A DNA stretch of 64,000 bases from Paenibacillus caseinilyticus (GTDB lineage: Bacteria > Bacillota > Bacilli > Paenibacillales > NBRC-103111). This document shows positions 42,438 to 50,323 of this stretch, in pieces; position 1 is the stretch's first letter; every line of letters starts with the position of its first letter. The notes under the pieces are model-generated. The model did no database searches and had not been told where the DNA came from. It saw only the letters and a list, made by a program, of their open reading frames with translations. The stretch is taken from positions 46,926-110,925 of the forward strand of contig NZ_JAQAGY010000023.1 of NCBI RefSeq assembly GCF_027533645.1, given 5' to 3'. A program made the translations under genes and the position numbers.

Positions 42438-43265
42438 ATGGAATTGTGGTATACGGAGAAACAGACGGATAACTTCGGCATTACGGCCAAGATCACCGAG
42501 ACGCACGTAACGGAGAAGACGGATTTTCAAGATCTGGCGATGATCGAAACCGCCGAGTGGGGCACGATGCTCGTGCTCGACGGCATGGTCATGACGACGG
42601 TGAAGGACGAATTCGTTTATCACGAAATGGTGGCGCATCCGGCGCTCAATACGCATCCGAATCCGAAACACGTATTGGTTGTGGGCGGCGGCGACGGCGG
42701 CGTGATCCGCGAAGTGCTGAAGCATCCGGAAGTGGAGAAGGCCGTACTGGTAGAGATCGACGGCAAGGTTATCGAGTACTCCAAGAAGTATCTGCCGACG
42801 ATCGCCGGCGAACTCGAGAACCCGCGTGTCGAAGTGATCGTCAACGACGGCTATATGCACATCCATGACCATAAGAATACATACGACGTCATTATGGTCG
42901 ATTCCACCGAGCCGGTCGGCCCGGCCGTGAATCTGTTCACACAGGGATTCTATAAAGGCATCTTCGACGCCCTGAAGGAAGACGGCATCTTCGTCGCCCA
43001 GACGGACAACCCTTGGTTCAAGGCGGAGTTGATCCAGACCGTGAACCGCGACGTGAAGGAGATCTTCCCGATCGTGCGCGTCTACTGCGCCAACATCCCG
43101 ACGTACCCGAGCGGCTTGTGGACCTTCACCCTCGGCAGCAAGAAGTACGATCCGCTGCAGGTGGATGAGACGGCGATTCCGGAGATCGATACGAAGTACT
43201 ACACGCCGCGTCTGCACAAGGCCGCATTCGCGCTGCCGAAGTTCGTGGAAGATCTGACGAAGTAA
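42438..43265 (+). CDS. speE: Spermidine synthase
   Basis: 275 aa, standard length. Aminopropyltransferase features: N-terminal strand domain MELWYTEKQTDNFGIT, the decarboxylated-SAM site VVGGGDGGVIREVLKH, and DSTEPVGPA with the catalytic Asp. Transfers aminopropyl from decarboxylated SAM to putrescine. GAAAGGTGG precedes ATG 42438. In an operon with speB 48 bp downstream, which supplies the putrescine. Confidence 0.97.
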   Translation: MELWYTEKQTDNFGITAKITETHVTEKTDFQDLAMIETAEWGTMLVLDGMVMTTVKDEFVYHEMVAHPALNTHPNPKHVLVVGGGDGGVIREVLKHPEVEKAVLVEIDGKVIEYSKKYLPTIAGELENPRVEVIVNDGYMHIHDHKNTYDVIMVDSTEPVGPAVNLFTQGFYKGIFDALKEDGIFVAQTDNPWFKAELIQTVNRDVKEIFPIVRVYCANIPTYPSGLWTFTLGSKKYDPLQVDETAIPEIDTKYYTPRLHKAAFALPKFVEDLTK

Positions 43266-43313
43266 GCCTTACTTACCCGAATCCGCTTGAAGCGAAGGAG
43301 AACCTGAATTCCC

Positions 43314-44183
43314 ATGAGACTCGACCAAAAATACTCCGGCAACGTGTTCATCTTGAGCTCGGACGACTACGCGGCATCCCGCGCGGTCATCTATGGCATG
43401 CCGATGGACTATACGGTATCGTTCCGTCCCGGCTCCCGCTTCGGCCCTACGCGCATCCGCGAAGTGTCGATCGGCCTGGAAGAATACAGCCCTTATCTCG
43501 ATAAAAGCCTGGAAGACATCACTTACTTCGACGCCGGCGATCTGCTGCTGCCCTTCGGCAACGCAGGCCGCTCGCTCGAAATCATCGGCGAGTATGTGAA
43601 GGGCGTGCTGGCGGACGGCAAGTTCCCGTTCGGCCTCGGCGGGGAGCATCTTGTCTCCTGGCCGGTCATCCAGCAGATGTACGCGAAGTATCCGGACCTG
43701 GCGATCATCCACTTCGACGCCCATGCCGATCTGCGCGAGTCGTACGAAGGCGAGCCGCTCTCGCACTCGACGCCGCTGCGCAAGGCCGCTGCCCTGATGG
43801 GCGGCAAGAACATCTACCAGTTCGGGATCCGCTCCGGCTCCCGCGAGGAGTTCACTTATGCGCGCGAGAACATCAACTTCCACCCGTTCGAGGTGCTGGA
43901 GCCGCTGAAGAAGAGGCTGCCTGAACTGGCGGGCCGTCCGGTCTACCTCACGATCGACATCGACGTGCTCGACCCGTCGTGCGCGCCGGGCACCGGTACC
44001 GCCGAACCGGGCGGCATTACCTCCAAGGAGCTCCTGGATGCCATTCATGCGATGGCTGCCAGCGAGATCAACTTCGTGGGCGCGGACATCGTGGAAGTGG
44101 CACCGCACTACGACCACTCGGAGCAGACGCAGATCGTCGCATCGAAGCTCATGCGCGAGATTCTGCTCGGCCTCGTGAAGTAA
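43314..44183 (+). CDS. speB: Agmatinase
   Basis: 289 aa. Arginase/ureohydrolase with the Mn-binding motifs GGEHLVSWP, FDAHADLRE and DIDVLDPSCAPGTGTAEPGG. Hydrolyses agmatine to putrescine and urea, feeding SpeE. GCGAAGGAGAACC precedes ATG 43314. Terminator follows at 44231. Confidence 0.96.
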   Translation: MRLDQKYSGNVFILSSDDYAASRAVIYGMPMDYTVSFRPGSRFGPTRIREVSIGLEEYSPYLDKSLEDITYFDAGDLLLPFGNAGRSLEIIGEYVKGVLADGKFPFGLGGEHLVSWPVIQQMYAKYPDLAIIHFDAHADLRESYEGEPLSHSTPLRKAAALMGGKNIYQFGIRSGSREEFTYARENINFHPFEVLEPLKKRLPELAGRPVYLTIDIDVLDPSCAPGTGTAEPGGITSKELLDAIHAMAASEINFVGADIVEVAPHYDHSEQTQIVASKLMREILLGLVK

Positions 44184-44230
44184 GACCGCGCTGCGGCGGG
44201 CGCCTCAGGCGCCTTGGCTTCACGCACACC

Positions 44231-44270
44231 AAAAACGGCTTTCCGCGATTGAGGCGGAAGCCGTTTTTTT
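44231..44270 (+). terminator. Terminator of speE-speB
   Basis: AAAAACGGCTTTCCGC (44231-44246) pairs with GCGGAAGCCGTTTTTTT (44254-44270). Confidence 0.92.
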
Positions 44271-44318
44271 GGCGTGTCTTGTGCAGGACTGCCGAACAGC
44301 GTCGTCCCTCCCTCGCCC

Positions 44319-44369
44319 AGTACTAGAAAAAGTTAGTACTTCTGCCCGCGGGAGATCCCCGCATACAAT
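44319..44369 (+). promoter_or_regulatory. Operator and -10 upstream of the DUF2238 gene
   Basis: Perfect dyad AGTACTA (44319-44325), 8-nt centre, TAGTACT (44334-44340). TACAAT at 44364-44369 lies 23 nt downstream. The same element with 18 of 22 identical bases and the same relation to TACAAT occurs at 15853-15874. Confidence 0.6.
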
Positions 44370-44397
44370 GAACCTCAAAAGAGAAGGGGGTCTTGCT

Positions 44398-45051
44398 ATG
44401 CAGGGAAGGGATGGAATCCCTATCGCAGTGGAGATGGGGTACAGGGGAGCTTCGCTGCCGTTCGTTCTCCGGCTCTCCGGGGCCTATACGGCCTTCTGGC
44501 TGTGGATGGCCTATGCGCCGCACCACCGGTCCGACTGGCTGCTCGAGAATCTGCTCGTATTCGCCTGCGTCGGCCTGCTGGCGGGTACGTACCGGAGGCT
44601 GCCGCTGACCGCCGTCTCGTATATTCAGCTCGGCTTGTTTCTGGCTCTGCACGCTTACGGGGCGCACAGCTCTTACGGCGCGACGCCGCTCGACCCGTGG
44701 CTGCAGGCCGTCTTCGGCGGCGGTCGCCTGCCATACGACCGTCTGGTCCATCTCGCCTATGGGCTCCTGCTCGCCTGCCCGGCGGCCGAGGTGCTTGCCC
44801 GTACGCTGGGGCTCAGGCCGGCCGCGGCCCGCACCGGTGCCGTCCTGCTCGTGCTCGCGACCGGCGCCTTCTACGAGCTGATCGAGATGTGGGTGGCCCT
44901 GCTCGTGGCGCCCGAGCTCGGCACGCTCTTCATCGGGACGCAGGGCGACCCATGGGATACGCAGCACGATATGGAGCTGGAGCTGTATGGGGCGCTTGCC
45001 GCCGTGCTGGGCTCCGCATGGCCGCAGAAGCCTAGGCTTTCCGCAGGGTGA
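44398..45051 (+). CDS. DUF2238 membrane protein
   Basis: 217 aa with about five or six membrane helices. The family pattern is visible in YDRLVHLAYGLLLACPAAEV and QGDPWDTQHDMELELYGA. Function unknown. GAAGGGGGTC lies about 8 nt before ATG 44398. Its last 20 bp overlap the 3' end of the convergent metallophosphoesterase gene. Confidence 0.85.
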   Translation: MQGRDGIPIAVEMGYRGASLPFVLRLSGAYTAFWLWMAYAPHHRSDWLLENLLVFACVGLLAGTYRRLPLTAVSYIQLGLFLALHAYGAHSSYGATPLDPWLQAVFGGGRLPYDRLVHLAYGLLLACPAAEVLARTLGLRPAAARTGAVLLVLATGAFYELIEMWVALLVAPELGTLFIGTQGDPWDTQHDMELELYGALAAVLGSAWPQKPRLSAG

Positions 45052-45913
45052 ATACCGTGAGCTCAGGGCGGCACAGGAACCGGACTTGATGCTGGGAGAC
45101 GCCGATGCCCCGGTTGACATACAGCTGGAGCTTGCCGCCCCCGAGCTCATAGCGGCCGATCACGTACTTCTTGGAGAATTTCGGCGTCACGACGTGCCCG
45201 TAGAGAGGCAGGCGGACCTGGCCGCCGTGGCTGTGGCCGGAGAGCTGCAGATCGACCGGGAAGTTCACGGCTTCGTCCGCGAAGTCCGGGCAGTGCGAGA
45301 GCAGGAGCGTGAAGTCCTCGGGAGCGGCTCCGTTCATGGCTTTCTCCAGATTCGGCTTGCCGTGCCACTGGTCTTCGACGCCGGCCAGCCACATCGACCC
45401 GCCGCCGCGCTCCACACGGATCCCGGCATTGCGCAGCGTTTTGAAGCCGGCGCTGTTCAGCACCTTCTCGACGGCGTTCGGGCCGTTGAAGTAGTCGTGG
45501 TTGCCGAGCACCGCATACCGGCCGATGGAAGCTTTGATGAGCGAGAGGGCCTTCACATAGGCGCCTCCGGCTTGACCGACCGCATAGTCGACGAGATCGC
45601 CGGTGAAGCAGACAACTTCGGGATTCAGGCCGTTGATCGTCTCGGCGAGGACTTCCAAGGCAGGCGCATCATAGTGGAAGCCGAGATGCACGTCGCTGAA
45701 CTGCACAAGGCGCAGGCCGTCGAGTTCTTTCGGCAGCCTGCCGAGCGTCAGGGTGACTTCATGGATATCGAGCCACTTCGGTTCGGCATAGCGCGCATAA
45801 GAGTAGGCAGCCGGAGGGACTGCGATCACGCCGACGCCGGTCAGCACGGCTTTCTTCAGGAAGGAACGGCGGGACAATTTTTTGGTTTCGGGAGCGGGTG
45901 TATTCGGGTCCAT
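45032..45913 (-). CDS. Tat-exported metallophosphoesterase (YkuE-like)
   Basis: 293 aa. Twin-arginine signal SRRSFLKKAVLTGVGVIAV, then a calcineurin-like core: FSDVHLGFHYD, FTGDLVD, GNHDYF, LSHCP and SGHSHGGQ, the two-metal ligands in order. Similar in layout to B. subtilis YkuE, a Tat substrate kept at the wall. Substrate unknown. GGAGGATC lies before ATG 45913. Overlaps the DUF2238 gene by 20 bp at the 3' end. Confidence 0.9.
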   Translation of the reverse strand: MDPNTPAPETKKLSRRSFLKKAVLTGVGVIAVPPAAYSYARYAEPKWLDIHEVTLTLGRLPKELDGLRLVQFSDVHLGFHYDAPALEVLAETINGLNPEVVCFTGDLVDYAVGQAGGAYVKALSLIKASIGRYAVLGNHDYFNGPNAVEKVLNSAGFKTLRNAGIRVERGGGSMWLAGVEDQWHGKPNLEKAMNGAAPEDFTLLLSHCPDFADEAVNFPVDLQLSGHSHGGQVRLPLYGHVVTPKFSKKYVIGRYELGGGKLQLYVNRGIGVSQHQVRFLCRPELTVFTLRKA

Positions 45914-46063
45914 TGCGGGAGATCCTCCATTTATGTATCATTTCCATGGTTGATGGATGGGCGTGTGTTCGGTGTTCATACCATGACGTGTTGAGGCTAT
46001 GAAAAGTTCCGTACGATTTTCATAAAAGAATACTGCAGGAGTCCTTCCTGCGATAAGGAAGGA

Positions 46064-46894
46064 CTATCCCTGGCCGTGGATTTTGCGGAACCGGCTCGGC
46101 GTCAGGCCCTCCTGTCCCTTGAACAGCTTGATGAAGTAGCTGCTGTCTTCATAGCCGACCCTGGCGGCGACGTTCCGTACTTCAAGATGAGGCTCTTGAA
46201 GCAGGAGTTCCTTGGCTTTGCGGAGGCGGTACAGCGTCAGATAAGCGAAGGGCCGCATGCCCAGGGTCTGCTGGAACAGCAGGCACGTATGCTGGGGCGT
46301 GACACCGAGCTGCCCCGCCATGTCCTGCAGGGAAACCGGCTTCGCATAATGTTCGGCGATATAATGAAATACGGGAGCGAGCTGGTCATAATGCTGCTCC
46401 TTCGAGCGTACTTCGGAGGGTGAAGCGTATAAGTAGAGATCCAGGATGAGCTGGTAGGCAAGAGATGAGCTTTCGAGTGCCGCGCGGGGATCCTTCGAAT
46501 CGATCAGGAGCAGGATGGCATGCATGCGGCCCAGCAGCAGCTCGGGGCTGGTCAGATAGAGCACCTGCGAAGCGCTCAGGCCTCCGGCACCCAGCATTTC
46601 TTTGACATAAGCCCCGTCGAAGGTGACCCAGCGCACGGTCCAAGGCTCTTTCACCGGCGCATACCGGTGCTTCTCCTGGGGATAGAGCAGCATCCCCTGG
46701 CCCGGGCCCACGTTATGCGTACGGCCGCCGGCTTCGAACCAGCCGGACCCATGCACCGTCTGGATCCACTGGAAGTGGGGGAAGCCTTCCTCGCGCTCCA
46801 TCGGCTCCTGGTGCCGCCATCCGCCAGCGCCGGTCACATAGACGGGCAGCATGCGGTCGGTTTCGGTCACGACGCGGAATACGTTGCTGTCCAT
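46064..46894 (-). CDS. AraC-family transcriptional regulator
   Basis: 276 aa. N-terminal cupin-like half (HFQWIQTVHGSGWFEAGGR ... LLYPQEKHRYAP) and C-terminal double helix-turn-helix (ISLQDMAGQLGV-like PVSLQDMAGQLGVTPQ and VRNVAARVGYEDSSYFIKLF). ATG 46894 follows GGGGGGAG; the longer frame lacks one. No sugar-enzyme genes flank it, so its target is unknown. Confidence 0.88.
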   Translation of the reverse strand: MDSNVFRVVTETDRMLPVYVTGAGGWRHQEPMEREEGFPHFQWIQTVHGSGWFEAGGRTHNVGPGQGMLLYPQEKHRYAPVKEPWTVRWVTFDGAYVKEMLGAGGLSASQVLYLTSPELLLGRMHAILLLIDSKDPRAALESSSLAYQLILDLYLYASPSEVRSKEQHYDQLAPVFHYIAEHYAKPVSLQDMAGQLGVTPQHTCLLFQQTLGMRPFAYLTLYRLRKAKELLLQEPHLEVRNVAARVGYEDSSYFIKLFKGQEGLTPSRFRKIHGQG

Positions 46895-47145
46895 AGCAGA
46901 CTCCCCCCTTGCGGGTATAGAGTAGAGCCGCCTTGCTCGGCAAGGCATATCGGCTGGTTATGTACATCTTAGCAAGAAAACGGCAGGAAAGGAATCCGGT
47001 GAAACGTTCCGGCAGGTGGATGACCTGCCGGGGGGCGGTGTTACCTACAACCGTTCGCATTCCGGGGCCGAATTGGGTACAATGGGCGGGAGCAGCATGG
47101 GGTGAAGCATGTTACAGTATCGTTGTGATCGGAGAGGATCGTTTC

Positions 47146-47604
47146 ATGAAGGAGAATCAAGAGGGTCTGCCGGACCGCTGCCGTGTCCGCATCACGCTGA
47201 GGGGAAGCACGGGAAGCGGCCCGGTGGACCGCACGATGGAGGGGGAGCTGTTTCCGAAGGGCGGGTCCCTGTACCTCCGGTACCAAGAACCGCCGGAGTC
47301 GGAGATGGGCCGTACGGTCACGACCGTGAAAGCGGCGCCGTCCGAGCTGCGCATCATCCGGCACGGCGATACACCGTTCGACCAAGTCTTCGCGGCGGGC
47401 GTGACGCATTACGGCTATCTGGACACCCCGCAGGGCCGGATGGAGCTGGAGACGTTCACCGAGCATCTTGAGGTACGCGGCGGGCACAGGGCACCGGAGC
47501 CTGCCGGCCTGCTGCTGACGGTCAGCTGGGCTTACCGGTTGTCTGTGATGGGTGAGCCTGCAGGGGAGTTCCGCCTCATTCTGACAGCGGAGCGGATGCC
47601 GTAG
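47146..47604 (+). CDS. DUF1934 protein (YwiB-like)
   Basis: 152 aa, beta-barrel-like. Pattern of YwiB: RVRITLRGS near the start, LYLRYQEP, TVKAAPSELRIIRHGD and HYGYLDTPQGRMELETFT. Lipocalin-like fold; function unknown. ATG 47146 with GGAGAGG about 9 nt upstream. In B. subtilis ywiB lies beside argS; argS is not seen here, though rpoE is nearby. Confidence 0.8.
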   Translation: MKENQEGLPDRCRVRITLRGSTGSGPVDRTMEGELFPKGGSLYLRYQEPPESEMGRTVTTVKAAPSELRIIRHGDTPFDQVFAAGVTHYGYLDTPQGRMELETFTEHLEVRGGHRAPEPAGLLLTVSWAYRLSVMGEPAGEFRLILTAERMP

Positions 47605-47622
47605 CAGGGCGAGGGCGGGGCA

Positions 47623-48795
47623 TCAGCGCTTGGGGGAAGAGGATACCGCGGCTACGGCCCTAAGCGCATGAATCTCCTTTACGCCCCCGATCTTCTTGCC
47701 CGGACTGACGACAAAGCGTGCATGCCGCTTCAAGAGCGATTTGACGCGCAGGGGCTTGAGGCCGGGCCGCTTGGCGAGCATTAAGGCCACGACACCGGAC
47801 ACATGGGAGGTGGCCATGGACGTGCCGCTGAGCTCGTTATACTTGCCCCTCAGCCATGTCGAATAGATCTTCTCGCCCGGCGCGTAGATATCGATGCCCT
47901 TGCCGGCGTTGCTGAACGCAGCGATGCGCCCTCGGCGCGTGGTGGCTCCGACGGCAATCACCTGGCGCAGCCGGGCGGGATAGTCGATCTCCGCCTGCTT
48001 GCCCTCGTTGCCGGAGGAGGCGACGATGATGACGCCGGCCCGGTGGGCGCTCAGGACTGCCGCTTCGAGCGCTTTGCTGTACGTTTTCATGCCAAAACTC
48101 ATGTTGATGATGTTCATGCCGTTCGAGACACACCAATCGATGCCGGAGATAATGTCGGAGACGTAAGCGCCGCCCTGCTGGTCGAACGCTTTAATGGGGT
48201 GAATCAGGGCCATCGGGGCTACGCCGATGACTCCCTTCTGCTGCGCATAGGCCGCGATCGTGCCCGCGATGTGCGTGCCGTGGCCGTTATCATCGTAAGG
48301 AAGCAGCTGCCTGTTCAAAATATTGACGCCTCTCGAGAGGCTGTGCCGCAGATCGGGGTGCGTATAATCGACCCCGGTATCTATGATCCCGATGCGGATT
48401 TGATCGCCTTTGGACTTGCTCCATGCCTGCGGCGCACGAATATGACGGATGCCCCAGGGGATTACGGCAGCTCCGCCGGAGGCTTTCCCTCTGCTGCCGG
48501 AGGCTCCTGAGTTGGTGCTGCCGTGCACCCGGATCCGGCTGTCGGCTTCGACGGAAGAGATGAAGGGAGCGGAGGCAAGCGTTCCCTCCGGCAGGACCGG
48601 GCAGGAGATGGCGCGGATCAGCCGCAAGGGCTGGACCTTTCCGAGCAGAGGCAGCTGCTTGCGCTGCCGGGAGATATACCGTGCAAGCAGACCGTAGTCC
48701 CGGTCGCTGCCGAAGCGGATGATCTGCCTGCGGTGGTCTCCTTCGGGACGCTGCATGGCTTCATGCAGCCAGGCTACGAATGTCGTAGGATTCAC
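47623..48795 (-). CDS. Subtilisin-family (S8) serine protease, no signal peptide
   Basis: 390 aa. Triad: Asp in IGIIDTGVDYTHPDL, His in NGHGTHIAGTIAA, Ser in ELSGTSMATSHVSG; oxyanion Asn in SSGNEGK. The N-terminal 100 residues look like a propeptide, but there is no hydrophobic signal, so it is intracellular or leaves by a non-classical route. GAGAGGGGGAC precedes the ATG at 48795. Confidence 0.9.
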   Translation of the reverse strand: MNPTTFVAWLHEAMQRPEGDHRRQIIRFGSDRDYGLLARYISRQRKQLPLLGKVQPLRLIRAISCPVLPEGTLASAPFISSVEADSRIRVHGSTNSGASGSRGKASGGAAVIPWGIRHIRAPQAWSKSKGDQIRIGIIDTGVDYTHPDLRHSLSRGVNILNRQLLPYDDNGHGTHIAGTIAAYAQQKGVIGVAPMALIHPIKAFDQQGGAYVSDIISGIDWCVSNGMNIINMSFGMKTYSKALEAAVLSAHRAGVIIVASSGNEGKQAEIDYPARLRQVIAVGATTRRGRIAAFSNAGKGIDIYAPGEKIYSTWLRGKYNELSGTSMATSHVSGVVALMLAKRPGLKPLRVKSLLKRHARFVVSPGKKIGGVKEIHALRAVAAVSSSPKR

Positions 48796-49246
48796 TGTCG
48801 TCCCCCTCTCCTGATAGCGCTTTGGTTCCGATGACCGTCCATTGCTCTATCGTATGTGGGGGAGGGCGCCGTGGTATGAGCCATGGCCTTATTGAAAATA
48901 AATGGGTGATAGGCCGTGACTAAAGGGCGGGCGGGAACATAGGATATCTGGAGAGGAGTGCCCCCGCATTCTTCTGTCGATCTCCAAGGGGCAAGGGGCG
49001 GGCCAAGGGAGGCGCGCTCCTTGCGGATACAGTCGGGTACGAAGGATCAGATTGCGGCCGGGTACGGGCCTCGAACCGAGGCTTACGGTGGCAGTGCGAT
49101 CCTTCGTTTCTTTTGGAGGACTCCTCCTTTGGGGCGGGCGGGGGCAGTTGCATTTTTACCGAAAATAGGGTTTACTTAAACTCAAGATGGCGGATGCTGG
49201 ATATCTGCAGTTACATACACAATCATTTGGGAGGATGTGCCCTGAA
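48796..49246. other. Intergenic region upstream of rpoE with long hairpin
   Basis: 451 bp without a convincing gene. ACGAAGGATC (49039-49048) and its exact complement GATCCTTCGT (49098-49107) enclose about 50 nt containing smaller GC-rich stems and are followed by TTCTTTT, so a terminator or small structured RNA is possible. TTGCAT near 49149 and TTTACT 17 bp later could be the rpoE promoter. Confidence 0.45.
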
Positions 49247-49822
49247 ATGAGCGCTCAATACACACTCAAAATCGGTGCGGAGCAAGCCAAGGAAATGCCG
49301 ATGGTGGACCTCGCCTTCGAACTTCTGAAAGCGGCCAATACGCCGTTCTATTACCGGGATCTCATGAACGAAATTGCCAAAATTAAGGAATTGACGGACG
49401 AGCAGGTCATGAACGTGATTGCCCAGCTCTACACGGAGATCAATATCGACGGACGCTTTGCGTGCGTCGGCACGAACCTGTGGGGACTGAAGCGCTGGTA
49501 TCCGGTGGAGAAGTCCGAGGATTCCATGGGCAGCGGCAAGCGTCCGCGGATCATCAACGACGAGGACGACGATCTCGACGACGAGGACCTGTTCGCCGAA
49601 GAAGAGGACACCTTCGCTGAAGAGGAGGATTACGACTCTTTCGATGCGCCGCGTGAAGATTTTGAGGCGGAAGAAGAAGCGGAGGAAGAGACCGAATTCT
49701 TCGAAGACGAAGAGGCCGAAGAGGAAGAGATCGACGAGGCCGGCGAACTGGACGAGGACGGAGAGCTGGAAGAGGATGACGCCGAGGACGATGCGGCTGA
49801 TGAGGATGAAGACGACAAGTAA
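49247..49822 (+). CDS. rpoE: RNA polymerase delta subunit
   Basis: 191 aa. N-terminal HARE-HTH domain (residues about 5-90: LAFELLKAANTPFYYRDLMN ... GRFACVGTNLWGLKRWYP) and an acidic, disordered tail from about residue 105 to the end, made almost wholly of Asp and Glu. Delta speeds RNA polymerase recycling and sharpens promoter sensitivity to initiating NTP, which matters for the pyrG and rrn promoters in this same window. ATG 49247; GGGAGGATG lies about 10 nt upstream. Confidence 0.95.
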   Translation: MSAQYTLKIGAEQAKEMPMVDLAFELLKAANTPFYYRDLMNEIAKIKELTDEQVMNVIAQLYTEINIDGRFACVGTNLWGLKRWYPVEKSEDSMGSGKRPRIINDEDDDLDDEDLFAEEEDTFAEEEDYDSFDAPREDFEAEEEAEEETEFFEDEEAEEEEIDEAGELDEDGELEEDDAEDDAADEDEDDK

Positions 49823-49919
49823 GGCCGGACCGCCGCTTAGGATTCCGCGGGGAGCCGGTATGGGCATGGACGTTAGAACACCTCTCTTAGAGGGTTGTTT
49901 CCGACCTTGAGGATTCTCC

Positions 49920-49963
49920 TTGACAGGGAACCAAGGGCCGATGTAAACTATTTTTTGGGCTTT
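49920..49963 (+). promoter_or_regulatory. pyrG: pyrG promoter with slippage-prone start
   Basis: TTGACA (49920-49925), 18 bp, TAAACT (49944-49949). Seven bases after the -10 comes GGGCTTT (49957-49963). In B. subtilis pyrG the transcript also starts GGGC, and low CTP makes polymerase add extra G residues there. Confidence 0.75.
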
Positions 49964-49998
49964 AGAAGATATCTAACGGACCGAGCCGGTCCTTACAA

Positions 49999-50040
49999 TA
50001 AAAGTGCCCCGTCCGCAGGCGGGGCGCTTTTTCTTTTTTA
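49999..50040 (+). terminator. pyrG: pyrG leader attenuator
   Basis: AAAGTGCCCCGTC (50001-50013) pairs with GGCGGGGCGCTTT (50018-50030), then TTCTTTTTT. The 5' arm contains GCCCCGTCC, a C/U-rich stretch able to pair with a G tract added at the RNA 5' end, forming an antiterminator. Position is about 45 nt into the transcript. Confidence 0.8.
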
Positions 50041-50056
50041 GAACCATAGGTTGTTC

Positions 50057-50150
50057 CGACGAAACTTCATCCGGTCCTTGGCCGGACAGAAGTTTTTCGT
50101 TTGCAGCAGTGGAAGGAATCCCCCTGGGGTAAGATAAGCCTATTGGATAG
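50057..50150 (+). other. Additional hairpins in the pyrG leader
   Basis: CGAAACTTC...TCCGG with CCGGA...GAAGTTTTTCG (50059-50098), then GCCTAT-TGG-ATAGGC near 50136-50150. The first resembles a second terminator; the second has no clear T tract. The rest of the leader to 50323 shows only the pyrG ribosome site. Confidence 0.45.
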
Positions 50151-50323
50151 GCGGCCTATTTCTTTTCTTCCGTAAGACGCCTTGATGTAATTGTCGGATG
50201 GGTCAGAAGCATGTGGGGGTAGTACCGGTCTTTCCGAAAGACGAAGACGGCTCAGCCGCTCCGTCCGTACCGAAAGAGGGGGCCGCGCAGGGGCGGCATG
50301 ACAAACTTGGGAGGTATTACATA

